The notes beneath the pieces were generated by a model that saw only the letters and a program-made list of their open reading frames with translations, did no database searches and had not been told where the DNA came from. Of a stretch of 64,000 bases of DNA, positions 18,151-26,992 are shown piece by piece. Where the stretch lies: assembly GCF_009811655.1 (NCBI RefSeq), contig NZ_BGJX01000008.1:1-64000 (forward strand), read 5' to 3'. The first letter of the stretch is position 1. The number at the start of each line of letters is the position of its first letter. A program made the position numbers and the translations under genes. Source of the stretch: Methylosinus sp. Ce-a6. Its GTDB lineage: Bacteria; Pseudomonadota; Alphaproteobacteria; Rhizobiales; Beijerinckiaceae.

Positions 18151-18653
18151 GGGAACTCCTCCAACGGCTGATCGGCGCGGACATAGAGCGGGTGGCGCGG
18201 GCTCCCGTCCTGCGTCTTGCCAAGGCACGCGAGCCCCGCCCCGGCGCGATCGAGAAACCCCACCACATCGACCCAGCGCGAGTTCTTGGCGTTGACGCCC
18301 CATCCGCAGACGATCGGTCCGGTTCGCGGCATAGACGCTATGCGATCGAGCCAAGCATCGTTTTCCGGGCCGATCGGATCGTCAACGGTCCACAGCTGCT
18401 CCGGATCGGTCGCTCGGAAAGCATAGAGATTGACGACGGATATCCCGCCGGAGCCTTCGCGTTCGCCGAACGCTATGCATCGCCCGATAGTCCGATCGTC
18501 GACACTGGCGTCGGCCGTAGAAGGATTGAGCATCACGAAGACGAGCGGCGGAGTTGCATTCCAAATTCGCTCTAGCGAATAGCGATAGCGCCCGCACGGC
18601 GAGATCACCGCGCGCTTGATGACGGGCGTGTCGAAGAGGTCGGAGCGCTTCAC
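18147..18653 (-). CDS. DUF1643 domain protein
   Basis: A 168-residue soluble protein with the DUF1643 signature: RYRYSLERIW, FVMLNPSTADA, DDRTIGRC, VVNLYAFRATDP and VCGWGVNA. DUF1643 proteins are frequent in phages and mobile elements; their activity is not established. It overlaps genes on both sides by four bases or so, within the leftward operon. Confidence 0.88.
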   Translation of the reverse strand: MKRSDLFDTPVIKRAVISPCGRYRYSLERIWNATPPLVFVMLNPSTADASVDDRTIGRCIAFGEREGSGGISVVNLYAFRATDPEQLWTVDDPIGPENDAWLDRIASMPRTGPIVCGWGVNAKNSRWVDVVGFLDRAGAGLACLGKTQDGSPRHPLYVRADQPLEEFP

Positions 18654-18877
18654 AGCGTAACCTCTTCGCAGACCGGAAAGAGCCGCGCGGATCGCTCACC
18701 ATGGCAATCGCATCGCCAATAGAGCCTCGGCTCGTCGAGCAGTTCGACAGTCGCCGAGCCACGCGCTTCGACACAGGCGCCTTCTTCGAGCCAGTCGAAG
18801 GTGATCTCGAAGGCGCCGCGATGCTCGCCGCTCACTTCGACGACAGAACCCCACTCGGTTCTGAAGCGCTCAACCAT
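18650..18877 (-). CDS. Small phage hypothetical protein
   Basis: A 75-residue acidic, beta-rich protein with a C-x-C-H motif (WRCDCHGE) near residue 57. Start and stop overlap the neighbouring genes. Function unknown. Confidence 0.55.
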   Translation of the reverse strand: MVERFRTEWGSVVEVSGEHRGAFEITFDWLEEGACVEARGSATVELLDEPRLYWRCDCHGERSARLFPVCEEVTL

Positions 18878-19295
18878 GCGTCACCTCTTCGCAGGTCTGG
18901 CGGTTCGCGATCTCGAGCAAAACCGCCGCATGGCAGATATCCGGCTCGCCCGGCTTCGGGAGCGCGCACCAACACGCGAGGTTCTTGCCGCCGAGCTGCG
19001 GGAGGCCGGAGAGAATTGCGGCGCGCGCCTGCTCGGCTTCTGGCCCGTCCCAGTTTGTCCGCCAATATGGACTGTCGATCCACGCCTCGAACGCTTTGAC
19101 GCAACGTGCGGCGATAGCGGCGTCATCGCCCTTGAATCCAGCTTCTCGGCAGCCGGCCATCGTGAAGGGATTGCCGAACTTGCCCGGCCGCGCGCAGTTC
19201 ACCGCCGGCAGGCCATTCGTCGCGCGCGACAGCGCTTGCAGGTCGAAGCCTTTGCGGCGCGAGAGCTGAAAGCGAACAGGGCGAATATCAACCAT
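18870..19295 (-). CDS. DUF4326 domain protein
   Basis: A 141-residue protein with the DUF4326 features: CARPGKFGNPF (about 34-44) near the N-terminus and NLACWCALPKPGEPDICHAAVLLEIAN near the C-terminus. The conserved Cys and His residues suggest a small enzyme or metal site, but no reaction is known. The ATG at 19295 is set by the operon overlap with the gene ending at 19288. Confidence 0.82.
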   Translation of the reverse strand: MVDIRPVRFQLSRRKGFDLQALSRATNGLPAVNCARPGKFGNPFTMAGCREAGFKGDDAAIAARCVKAFEAWIDSPYWRTNWDGPEAEQARAAILSGLPQLGGKNLACWCALPKPGEPDICHAAVLLEIANRQTCEEVTHG

Positions 19296-19941
19296 GATCC
19301 AATGCCTCCTGCGCTTCCTGCGCGAGCGCCGCGCCCTGTTCAGCGTCGCGGAAAAGTTCTTCGTTGCGCCGACGCCAGGACTCATCCGAAACGCGCTCGC
19401 GCTCATCGAAGCAGCCGGCGCGCATCAAATGCGCCTTGTTCTCCAAACGGCGAATCTCCGCCGTGCGAAAGGCGTGGATCAGAAGCGATGCGCGCGTTCC
19501 CTGGTCCCAAGAGAAAAGCGACAATCGATTACCGGGATCGGTCAAGTCGGCGCCGAATGCGCGCTTGCCATGCGCTTCGAGCTGCTCGATCTCCGGCAGG
19601 TGCGCCTCAATAAACCGGATCGCGATCGGCACGAAGGCACGCGCGAATTCCATGAACCGGATATCGTCGGCGGAGGCCTCGACGAAGCCAGGAAGCCCTG
19701 TAATTCCGCCGTCAGCGGTCTTGTGAAATAGTTGCCCGCATCCATTCGGAAATGTCGACTCTATCGTCGCTTTCCAATCAGGTGCGTCATAGGCGTCGTA
19801 GAGACTGAACCCTCTCGCCTTGCTGGCCTCGGCGCAGGTCTTGTAGAGCAACGCGAACCAACCAGTGCTGGCGCGCCGTTCGATCTCGGCGCCGCGTTCG
19901 ATCTGCGCCTTCATCTCGTTCGTGGTGGGGGTTGTCGTCAT
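19288..19941 (-). CDS. Phage hypothetical protein, helical
   Basis: A 217-residue soluble protein starting MTTTPTTNEM. The middle part (about 100-170) is helical with FARAFVPIAIRFIEAHLPEIEQLEAH; the C-terminal 60 residues are charged. The ATG at 19941 overlaps the stop of the ASCH gene (ATGA). No family recognised. Confidence 0.6.
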   Translation of the reverse strand: MTTTPTTNEMKAQIERGAEIERRASTGWFALLYKTCAEASKARGFSLYDAYDAPDWKATIESTFPNGCGQLFHKTADGGITGLPGFVEASADDIRFMEFARAFVPIAIRFIEAHLPEIEQLEAHGKRAFGADLTDPGNRLSLFSWDQGTRASLLIHAFRTAEIRRLENKAHLMRAGCFDERERVSDESWRRRNEELFRDAEQGAALAQEAQEALDHG

Positions 19942-20434
19942 AATGGTAGCCCCGGCTCTTTCGCGGCCTGCTCCGTGGCAGGCTTCGATGGCCGCCCGGC
20001 GAGCATCCATCGCGCCGGCTGCGGGACGATCGCCGGCCCGGCAGGCGTCCAGTCGAAAAGCCCGAGCTGCCCGACCACGGGAATGAAATCGCAGGGCTCC
20101 GGGTCAGCGAGAACGATCGCGCGAGGTCCGAAGAACCATTGCGACCTACGATCCCGACGACGCGCGCTGATCCGATAATGCCGGCCCGCGCCAGTTCGAT
20201 CGCTGGCGGGCACTCGACGCGGATCGACGACATGAAGAGCGCCGCCGCGTCATATTCGTCTTGCGTCATGCCTTTTGCTGCATGGATCGCGATGCGGTCG
20301 ACGCCGGCGAAATTCATGTGCCGGATGCTCGCTTGCGTGCGGTTCTCGACATCCTTGCCGTGGAAAACGGCCCACGCCCAGGGTTGACGAACGGACAGTG
20401 CTTTGAGGCCATAGGGGATCGACAGATCAACCAT
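19938..20434 (-). pseudogene. ASCH-domain protein with frameshift
   Basis: The frame from 20434 encodes the N-terminal ASCH part (IPYGLKALSVRQPWAWAVFHGKDVENRT ... IAIHAAKG ... ARVVGIV). The family's C-terminal block (RSQWFFGPRAIVLADPEP ... GLFDW) continues in a different frame and ends at 19938, overlapping the next gene. The switch lies at about 20139-20149. A single-base error or mutation would explain it. ASCH proteins bind RNA or nucleotides. Uninterrupted, the protein would be about 165 residues. Confidence 0.75.
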
Positions 20435-20633
20435 GACGCAGCATCCTTTTCCGCTTGGGCCGCTCCTCGATCCTCGCCACCACCTGCCGCGCGCGCGGCA
20501 TCCGCCACTTCCGCAGAGCCCGACGCCAGAGGCACAATTCCGCCCTCGGACGATCGAAACAATGGCCGGCGCCGAGGTCGATTGCCATCGGGAAGGCGCC
20601 GCAGCGCGCGCAGCGTGGAAGCATCGATTTCAC
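20427..20633 (-). CDS. Small phage zinc-ribbon-like protein
   Basis: A 68-residue basic protein with CARCGAFPM and a later HCF and CLW, enough for a small zinc site. The ATG at 20633 overlaps the upstream stop (ATGA), and its stop overlaps the ASCH gene start. Too short for family assignment. Confidence 0.5.
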   Translation of the reverse strand: MKSMLPRCARCGAFPMAIDLGAGHCFDRPRAELCLWRRALRKWRMPRARQVVARIEERPKRKRMLRHG

Positions 20634-21160
20634 GGGCGCTTCCCCTTCGGCGGAAGCCGGCGCCAGTGCGTCGCCGGGCGCGGATTGCGCGGGCTTCCGA
20701 AAGGACAGAACTCGCCGGGCCGGCGGAGTTCGATGATGGCGGCGTCGCCGGTTCCCGCGTCGAAGACGAGCACGGGCTCGTTCAGCGGGACGGTCGCGAT
20801 CGGGTGATCGACAAGGCCGAAGAGATCGAGGATGCCGCTCTGCACCCCCGGCAGCCCGTCGTGCTCATAGACGATATAGCCGGCCTGACTGCCGTTGCGG
20901 GCATGGAATCCGCCGCGCTCAACGGTCGGCGACGAGCACGAACGGATAATTTTGGCGATAGCGTCACGAAGATCGCCCGTCTCGGCGCCGAAATATGAAG
21001 TCGACCGCCGTCTGTCTTCGAGCTCGGCGAGATCGCGCTCGGCTACTTCAAGCGCCGCCTCGAGCCATTGAAAATCGTCCGGGATCATCGCCTCAGTCAG
21101 GCGGCCGCCCGCGATCATTTCGCGGAGGCCAGCCGTAAGGGAAAGGGTTGTGCGCGTCAT
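20630..21160 (-). CDS. Phage hypothetical protein
   Basis: A 176-residue protein starting MTRTTLSLTAGLREM. The first 70 residues are helical and acidic, followed by a beta-rich part (AGYIVYEHDGLPGVQSG). The ATG at 21160 is fixed by ATGA overlap with the helicase stop; the longer open frame upstream is antisense-like and rejected. Function unknown. Confidence 0.6.
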   Translation of the reverse strand: MTRTTLSLTAGLREMIAGGRLTEAMIPDDFQWLEAALEVAERDLAELEDRRRSTSYFGAETGDLRDAIAKIIRSCSSPTVERGGFHARNGSQAGYIVYEHDGLPGVQSGILDLFGLVDHPIATVPLNEPVLVFDAGTGDAAIIELRRPGEFCPFGSPRNPRPATHWRRLPPKGKRP

Positions 21161-22965
21161 TTCTGCCCCCTGAGCATCGTGAGAATGTCCGCCTTGTGGC
21201 GCTCGGCCGCAGCCTGCGCGAGCGCGTGGTCGGACTCGTCCGACATCTTGTCGTGCATGACGCCGAGCGCCTGCGCCTCCTTGATCGACAGCACCTCGAG
21301 CATTCCAGGATCGGTGCCGAGGTCTGTCGTCAGGTAATAGGCGAGCACGCTCTCCCGCTGGCCCATGCGGTGAGCGCGATCCTCGGCTTGCCAGTGGATT
21401 GCCGGCGACCAATCGAACTCGGCGAAGACGACGACGCGAGCTCGCGCCTGCAGCCCGTCGATGCCGGTCGCCGCACGGAGCGCTATTTGGCATAGGTTCG
21501 TGTCGCCGGCCGCGAAGCGCTTCACTGCCGTGTCCTTCTGGCCCATGGTCTCTTGCCCAGTGATCCTGACCGGGCCGAAGTCCTCGAGCGCGTCCGAGAT
21601 CAGGTCGTGGACGGCGTGGTGATGCGCAAAGACGAGCGTCGGCTGTTCGGCTTCGAGGAGCGCGCGCAGGAATGCAATGACGCCGGGCGCTTTGGCGACG
21701 CCCGTCGCCATCCTGGTCTTCGCCAGCGCCTCGGCTTCCATCTTGCCGCGATCGAACGGGTCGCGCACGAGCGCCGCGTCCTTGGCGAGCTTGATCGCCT
21801 CTTTCAGCAGCTCGGCGAACTTCGCGTTGTCCGCGTCGATCGGCTCGATGACACGCTGCTTCTCCGGCATTTCGGACAGCACTTCGGCCTTCGTCCGCCG
21901 CAGCAACAGCCCGCGATCACGCAGATATTGGCCGAGCGCCTGAGGATTTTCAACGAGGTAGACGTCCGACTCCGAGCACCACGTCCGCTGAAAATCGACC
22001 TTTGTCCCGAGACATCCTCGGTTGATCGTGTTCCAGACGTTGTAGACCTCGATCCCCTTGTTATAGATCGGCGTGCCCGACAGACCGATCGAAGTCTTCG
22101 CGCTGCGCGCCAATGTTCGGCAGGACTCGTGCTTTTTCGTTCCGGGATGGCGAAGCTCCTGGCATTCGTCGAAAATGATCGTGCGGACGCCACGGGCACG
22201 CAGCCAGTTCTCCCATGCGCCCATGATGAGATAGTGGGCGAGGTAGAGATCGGCCTTGGGCGTGTCGCGGCCCTGCTTGTAGCCGCGCAGCGAAAGCCAG
22301 GAGATCGCGCCGGCCGCGCCCGTGAGCGGCCTTGAAGCGTCGCGCGCATCGAGGAACTTTTCGATGCTGCGTTCCCAGTGTTTCATGACGTGCGGCTGGC
22401 AGACGATGAGCGCGGGCCAATCGTCGATGCGGTCGAGCAGCGCGAGGGCTTGGATCGTCTTGCCCAAACCCATATCGTCGCCGAGCACCGTCTTGCGATG
22501 CGCGACCATGAAGCTGAGGCCTTCTTTCTGGAAGTCGCGCAGCGTTCCCTTGAAGCGGCCGCCGCCCTTTGGCGCGCCGATCGGCGCGAGCGCGAGCCGC
22601 TCCTCATAGGAGGCGACCAAATCGGAATATTGTTCCGCCCAAAGCTCCGCCGCGGTGCGGCCGATGGAGACCGGAAAGCGATGCATCAACATCAAGAGAT
22701 CTTCGAAGGACGCCGAGTCGGCGGGCCACGAAACTGCATCGCGGGCCTTCGAGCAGCGCGCGCCGGAGAATAGCTTGTCCGCCATTACTACGGCGGTCGG
22801 CGAGCCCTTCAGCGACCAGCGCGGGCCGCCGCGCCCGTCGGGCGTCTCTTCGGAAATCGAGAGCGTCAGATGCGCGATGGCGCCGCGATCGTCGGGCCGC
22901 TGCAGAATCGGCGGCAACTGGCGCGCATGCCCTTGCTCGAGGAGCGTAAGTGCGGTCGTGGTCAA
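21157..22965 (-). CDS. SNF2-family helicase/translocase
   Basis: A 602-residue superfamily 2 ATPase of the SWI2/SNF2 type. Motif Ia/I reads KTVLGDDMGLGKT (about 160-172), motif II DECQ in TIIFDECQELRHP, motif III SIGLSGTPIYNKG, and the second RecA lobe holds VFAHHHAV, LQARARVVVFAEFDWSP and DRAHRMGQ. It would translocate on duplex DNA in an ATP-dependent way. It lies in the leftward operon downstream of RecT and the YqaJ-type exonuclease, which suggests a part in recombination or replication restart. Confidence 0.93.
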   Translation of the reverse strand: MTTTALTLLEQGHARQLPPILQRPDDRGAIAHLTLSISEETPDGRGGPRWSLKGSPTAVVMADKLFSGARCSKARDAVSWPADSASFEDLLMLMHRFPVSIGRTAAELWAEQYSDLVASYEERLALAPIGAPKGGGRFKGTLRDFQKEGLSFMVAHRKTVLGDDMGLGKTIQALALLDRIDDWPALIVCQPHVMKHWERSIEKFLDARDASRPLTGAAGAISWLSLRGYKQGRDTPKADLYLAHYLIMGAWENWLRARGVRTIIFDECQELRHPGTKKHESCRTLARSAKTSIGLSGTPIYNKGIEVYNVWNTINRGCLGTKVDFQRTWCSESDVYLVENPQALGQYLRDRGLLLRRTKAEVLSEMPEKQRVIEPIDADNAKFAELLKEAIKLAKDAALVRDPFDRGKMEAEALAKTRMATGVAKAPGVIAFLRALLEAEQPTLVFAHHHAVHDLISDALEDFGPVRITGQETMGQKDTAVKRFAAGDTNLCQIALRAATGIDGLQARARVVVFAEFDWSPAIHWQAEDRAHRMGQRESVLAYYLTTDLGTDPGMLEVLSIKEAQALGVMHDKMSDESDHALAQAAAERHKADILTMLRGQK

Positions 22966-23153
22966 AGTGGCAGCCTCTCTTCATCCGCCTTGCTGCGGTA
23001 GTCGTCGCGGATGGCCTCGAGGATTGCGATCTGGCGATCAGCGGCAGCGCGAGACATCTTCCCCGCGCCGATCAGGCGCGGGTAGACGCGCCGGCGCTGC
23101 GCGATCTCCCGCTCGACTTCTTTGAGCTTTTCGGACGCTGAAAAGTTCGTCAT
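22962..23153 (-). CDS. Small phage coiled-coil protein
   Basis: A 63-residue helical protein (EKLKEVEREIAQRRRVYPRL ... RQIAILEAI). The ATG at 23153 overlaps the previous stop; its stop overlaps the helicase start. Related short proteins are common beside phage recombination genes; role unknown. Confidence 0.6.
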   Translation of the reverse strand: MTNFSASEKLKEVEREIAQRRRVYPRLIGAGKMSRAAADRQIAILEAIRDDYRSKADEERLPL

Positions 23154-23380
23154 GCCGCCTGTCCTCGCCACATCGCGATCGCCTCACGCCAATTCGCGAC
23201 GCCGAGCTTTTGGCAGATGACGCCAGAGCGACGCTGCGCCGACCTCAGACTGATCCCGAGACGCTCCGCGGCATCATTGAGATCGCGCGCTCCGCTCTGA
23301 AGCGCGCGCACGAATTCGGCCTCCGCTGGCGTCAAAGCGCCCGGGTCAGCCACATGGCGGGGAGGAATCGAGAGCGCCAT
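23150..23380 (-). CDS. Stand-alone LuxR/GerE-type HTH protein
   Basis: A 76-residue protein that is almost only a GerE-like HTH: LTPAEAEFVRALQSG...AERLGISLRSAQRRSGVICQKLGVANWREAI. There is no receiver or ligand domain. The ATG at 23380 shares one base with the previous stop (TGATG); a GTG at 23383 is the alternative. A second stand-alone GerE-like gene lies in the rightward operon at 30588. Confidence 0.75.
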   Translation of the reverse strand: MALSIPPRHVADPGALTPAEAEFVRALQSGARDLNDAAERLGISLRSAQRRSGVICQKLGVANWREAIAMWRGQAA

Positions 23381-23556
23381 CACATCCTCTTTTCGCTCGT
23401 CAGGAAAATGCTCGTGCGCAGCTGGCAGAAATTGTGGGTGTCGACATCGACGAGCTCGACGCTCGCGCCGATCTCATCCTCGAGGTCGAGCAAGATCTTC
23501 TGAATGGCCTCTTCGGCCGCGGTGACACGCGGGTCGTCGTCCAGATTGGTCGCCAT
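23380..23556 (-). CDS. Short phage protein (58 residues)
   Basis: A 58-residue acidic protein, MATNLDDDPRVTAAEEA... ending TSEKRM. Support comes from the operon layout: its stop shares one base with the next start and it fills the gap after the RecT gene. Residues 12-40 would form an amphipathic acidic helix. Function unknown. Confidence 0.6.
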   Translation of the reverse strand: MATNLDDDPRVTAAEEAIQKILLDLEDEIGASVELVDVDTHNFCQLRTSIFLTSEKRM

Positions 23557-23559
23557 GGC

Positions 23560-24624
23560 TCACACCCTCCCGTCCGCCTGCTTCGCCGCCGCCATCAGCT
23601 CGCGCATATGCGGGTTGAGGGCGTCGATCTGCTCGGGGCGAAGGCGATTGAACCAAGCATCGAATGCTCGGCGGCCTTCGAGCGATTTCGCGCGTGCCGC
23701 GTCGAGGAGCTTTTCGTCCTCGTCGGCGGCCGCGTCGGCCGCAGAGGCAGCGCCGGCGGAGTCCCGTGCGCCAGCCTCCGCCCCCGCGGCCTGCGACGCC
23801 GCGTCACCTTCGGCGCCGGTCTCGGAATCGTCTTGCGTGATTTCGCCCGTCTCGGGATCGTGGGCAGGCTCGGGCTCGCGCGGGGCGGCGAGGGCGTCGA
23901 GGCGGCTGGAAAGGGTGCGAGGTGCAACGTCGTCGCTCTTGCCACCCGTCTTCGCCGCGTCGAACTCATAAAGCTCGTCGTCCCGGCGCACGAGGTCATC
24001 GAGATCGCTCGACATCGGGAGGCGCTTCGAAAGCCGCCGCAGGACCGTCTTGCGAGCCATCTCGTCCCACCAGTCTTTCCAAGGGCCGGAAGACCCAGCG
24101 CGCGAAACAGCACGGACCCTCTCGACCTCGGCGACCGTCATCACTTCTCGATAAATTCCGCCGTCCTTCGTCTTCGCGATGGCGTAAACGAGCCGTGGCT
24201 TGCCGCGCTCGTCGAGCGCTGGCCGGTGGAAAATCTTCTCTTCGTCGCCGAGTTCGTAAGTGAACTCGTCATTCGAGTAGGCGACGTAGGCGCTGATCGA
24301 CAACAACTCGCCACTATTGCGAACCTTCTTCAGGATGCCTCCGATCATCGGCATCCATTGGACCTTGTTCTTGAAGATCACCAGCGCGCCATCGCGGCCA
24401 TCCGGCAAAAGCCCGTCTTGCGCCGCCTTTGTCGCCGCTTCGAACAGCGAGCGGCGATCGGCCTTCAAGAGGTCTGGGTTACTCGTCACGGCCGTGGTGA
24501 CGACGCGCATGAAACGCTCGACAGGAATGTGAGCGGGAAGCGCTGCACGGAACTCATTTTCACCGTTCGCAATTTGGGACTTGAAAGCGGTTACGGCGTC
24601 TCGCGTCTGGACTTGCGTGCTCAT
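23560..24624 (-). CDS. recT: RecT-family single-strand annealing recombinase
   Basis: A 354-residue protein. Residues about 20-230 form the RecT/RedB-type annealing domain (FMRVVTTAVTSNPDLL, GLLPDGRDGALVIFKNKVQWMPMIGGILKKVRNSGEL, WWDEMARKTVLRRLSKRLP). The C-terminal 110 residues are an acidic Ala-rich tail. It pairs with the YqaJ-type exonuclease two genes upstream to make a Red-like system for recombining phage DNA. Confidence 0.95.
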   Translation of the reverse strand: MSTQVQTRDAVTAFKSQIANGENEFRAALPAHIPVERFMRVVTTAVTSNPDLLKADRRSLFEAATKAAQDGLLPDGRDGALVIFKNKVQWMPMIGGILKKVRNSGELLSISAYVAYSNDEFTYELGDEEKIFHRPALDERGKPRLVYAIAKTKDGGIYREVMTVAEVERVRAVSRAGSSGPWKDWWDEMARKTVLRRLSKRLPMSSDLDDLVRRDDELYEFDAAKTGGKSDDVAPRTLSSRLDALAAPREPEPAHDPETGEITQDDSETGAEGDAASQAAGAEAGARDSAGAASAADAAADEDEKLLDAARAKSLEGRRAFDAWFNRLRPEQIDALNPHMRELMAAAKQADGRV

Positions 24625-24640
24625 GATCTTTTCTCACCCT

Positions 24641-25786
24641 TCAATAATTGATCGTGACATGCGGAATTGACCGGCTCGCGATCAGGATCACGACGGCCCG
24701 CGCGTCGTGATCGGAAAAGCCGGCCTCGACGAAAGCCTTCGCCGCCGCGCTGTTGATCTTCGCCCGATACTCACGGTCGGCTTCACGAGCCGCAGCCTCG
24801 CGTTTCTCGCGGGCCCTCGCCTCTTCGGCCTCGCGCTTGAGCCGAGCTTCCGTCTCGGCCGCGCGGCGATCGGCCTCCTCCGCCTGCCGACGCAATTCCA
24901 GCTCCCGGCGCTCGGCCGCCAGGCGCTCCTCTTCGGCTTTGAGCGCGGCCGCTCGCTCGCGGCGTTCCGCCTCCTCGCGTTCGGCGCGCGCCTTGGCCTC
25001 GATAGCGTCGCGCTCTGCTCTCGCCGCCACTTCTTTGCGCGCGATCTCCTCGGCGGCCTTGCGCTGTTCTTCCTGCCGCGCCTGCTCGGCCGCCTCGCGG
25101 GCGATGCGCTCCTCGCGCTCTTTAGCCGCACGCTCGGCGGCTTCCTTGCGCAGACGGTCGAGTTCGGCCTGTTCGGCTTCGTGCTTTTCAGCAGCGGTGA
25201 TGGCGGCCGCCAGCCGCGCGCGGGCCGCGTCCTTCGCGGATGCATATTCGGCGATGAACTCTTCGCAGGCAGGGCCGATCTCGAGGGAGTCCACGTCACG
25301 CAAATAGGCGCGCAGGACATCAGCTTCGGAAACAGCCTGGATACCGATGCACATTTCCGCCAGCCATTGGATTTTCTCTTTATGCCGATCGACCCGCGCG
25401 CCCTCCGCATCTTCCCACGCCGTCAGCGGCGCCCGCACCTCGTCATGCCATTTGTCGAGCGTATCCTTGATTAAGCGTCGGCTCGCATCGATCTTCTTAG
25501 GGATTTCCTTCTGTGCCGCCGCCAGCTCCTTGCCGACGCCTTCGAGATACGTCTTCGAGCGCGTGATCTTGTGCGCGAACGATTTGATCTCGTCCCGGCC
25601 CTTTTTCGTCTTCACGTCCGGCACGGCGAACGCATCGATTTCCTCCCGGATTTTTGCGAGGATCGGATCGACCGCGCCCGCCGTCGTGAAGAACGCGAGC
25701 GCCCGTCCCTCGGGCACGGTGAGCGCGAGCGCGCCCGCTGGTGGAATCGTGACGTAGTCGTTCGGGGAAATGACTTCGGCTTCCAT
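24641..25786 (-). CDS. Phage coiled-coil protein
   Basis: A 381-residue protein. The N-terminal 190 residues are mixed; residues about 190-345 form a long, very charged coiled coil rich in Glu, Arg, Lys and Ala. The last 30 residues (AFVEAGFSDHDARAVVILIASRSIPHV) are conserved-looking. It sits between recT and the exonuclease gene, a slot often filled by such DUF1351-like proteins in phages. Biochemical role unknown. Confidence 0.7.
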   Translation of the reverse strand: MEAEVISPNDYVTIPPAGALALTVPEGRALAFFTTAGAVDPILAKIREEIDAFAVPDVKTKKGRDEIKSFAHKITRSKTYLEGVGKELAAAQKEIPKKIDASRRLIKDTLDKWHDEVRAPLTAWEDAEGARVDRHKEKIQWLAEMCIGIQAVSEADVLRAYLRDVDSLEIGPACEEFIAEYASAKDAARARLAAAITAAEKHEAEQAELDRLRKEAAERAAKEREERIAREAAEQARQEEQRKAAEEIARKEVAARAERDAIEAKARAEREEAERRERAAALKAEEERLAAERRELELRRQAEEADRRAAETEARLKREAEEARAREKREAAAREADREYRAKINSAAAKAFVEAGFSDHDARAVVILIASRSIPHVTINY

Positions 25787-25788
25787 GG

Positions 25789-26823
25789 TCAGGCTCTCTT
25801 GATGCGGACTGTTCTGAACGATGTCGGCGCGACCTCGTAGCCGGCGCGCCGGGTCGCCTTCGTGGTGATGATCCTCCCATCCGGGAGCCGGCCGCTCTCC
25901 GCATTCCCGAGCGTGAAGATGATGTGCGCGTCGAGCGTCTTGCGCTCCTTCTCGGCGGCTTTCCCGTCGGCCTCGCGCTCTTTCAAAGCCTCGCGCTGTG
26001 CGACGATTTCAACGATGCGCGGATGGCTGGATAGGTCAACGATCACGCCGGGGTCCGGGTCATCGTAAAGCTGCGCGATCAGCTCGCCGTCGCGGCGGAA
26101 ATCCGGATCATAAGGCCGTTTCTCGGCGACGCGCCGCCAGAATTCGGCGACGGCAGCGCGCAGCCGCACCATGATCCCCGCTTTGATCGGAACCTCGATC
26201 AGCGGCATCTCGACGCCGTGCCCGACGACGATCGGCGCCACAGCCGCCCATGACGCGCCGACGAGTGTCGCCTCGACGATAGCCTGCACCGCGATCCACA
26301 GCGGCGGCTCGAAGTCACCGTCGTCGTTCTTCCATTTCCTGCGGAAGATGGACGCCTCGACGCTTTTGATCTGGACGATCCCGATCCCGCGCTGCGGGTC
26401 GTTCACGATCGCGTCGGGCGTGCAGCCGATTCGCGCCGCAGGATCGCGGTAATAGACGCGCGCATCGCCGGCGTTGTGCCGAACGATCCAGCTCGGATTG
26501 CGCCGGCGGAGCAGCCGCACTGCCGGCTCTTCCATGAGCCAGCCGCGCAGCACGGGCCCCTCTTCGTCGATCGGCTCCGGCTCGATTGCGCCGGTCGCGA
26601 GCAGGTAAAGCTTGTAGGGCGTCGCATATGCGTGCTGATCTTCCGGGTCCGCCGCGCCGAGCAGCGCCGCCGCAACGCTGGCTGTGATGTCTTGGCGGCG
26701 CAGCGCGTGCCACGTTGCGTCGTCAGGGCACTGGATACGCTGAACGCCGCCCGGCGCCAGCCGATCGACTACAGCGGCCGCCGCGGCGCCCAAGGAGGTT
26801 TGCGGGAACGTCGCGATCGTCAT
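25789..26823 (-). CDS. YqaJ-type viral exonuclease
   Basis: A 344-residue PD-(D/E)XK nuclease of the lambda-exonuclease/YqaJ kind. It shows RRQDITASVAAALLG, IGCTPDAI with the metal-binding Asp, and GIVQIKS as the catalytic strand with Lys (Gln where lambda Exo has Glu). WIAVQAIVEATLVGASW follows as in the family. It would resect duplex ends so that RecT can load. The C-terminal 70 residues are a basic extension. Stop of the preceding gene overlaps the ATG at 26823. Confidence 0.9.
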   Translation of the reverse strand: MTIATFPQTSLGAAAAAVVDRLAPGGVQRIQCPDDATWHALRRQDITASVAAALLGAADPEDQHAYATPYKLYLLATGAIEPEPIDEEGPVLRGWLMEEPAVRLLRRRNPSWIVRHNAGDARVYYRDPAARIGCTPDAIVNDPQRGIGIVQIKSVEASIFRRKWKNDDGDFEPPLWIAVQAIVEATLVGASWAAVAPIVVGHGVEMPLIEVPIKAGIMVRLRAAVAEFWRRVAEKRPYDPDFRRDGELIAQLYDDPDPGVIVDLSSHPRIVEIVAQREALKEREADGKAAEKERKTLDAHIIFTLGNAESGRLPDGRIITTKATRRAGYEVAPTSFRTVRIKRA

Positions 26824-26990
26824 TCGCCGATCTCCTGCATATTGAACGCCACGATTTCGACCGTGTCCGCCCTCGTTTCGATGCTCTCGACGAGCAGCTC
26901 ATGTTCGGCGCTGAGCGCGGCGATGATGCGCGCGATCTCCGCTTCGGCGGACTCGATTGCGGTGCGTTGGGATGGGGTGAGGCCCGACAT
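26820..26990 (-). CDS. Short phage protein (56 residues)
   Basis: A 56-residue acidic helical protein from ATG 26990 (MSGLTPSQRTAIESAEAEIA) to a TGA that overlaps the exonuclease start by ATGA. The operon layout is the main support. Function unknown. Confidence 0.6.
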   Translation of the reverse strand: MSGLTPSQRTAIESAEAEIARIIAALSAEHELLVESIETRADTVEIVAFNMQEIGE

Positions 26991-26992
26991 CG

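Noticed and set aside
25789-26823. Inactive exonuclease because Gln replaces Glu in the catalytic strand (VQIKS)
   Set aside because: Other phage YqaJ-type proteins, as I recall them, also have Gln here, and the Asp and Lys are kept, so it is more likely a subfamily trait.
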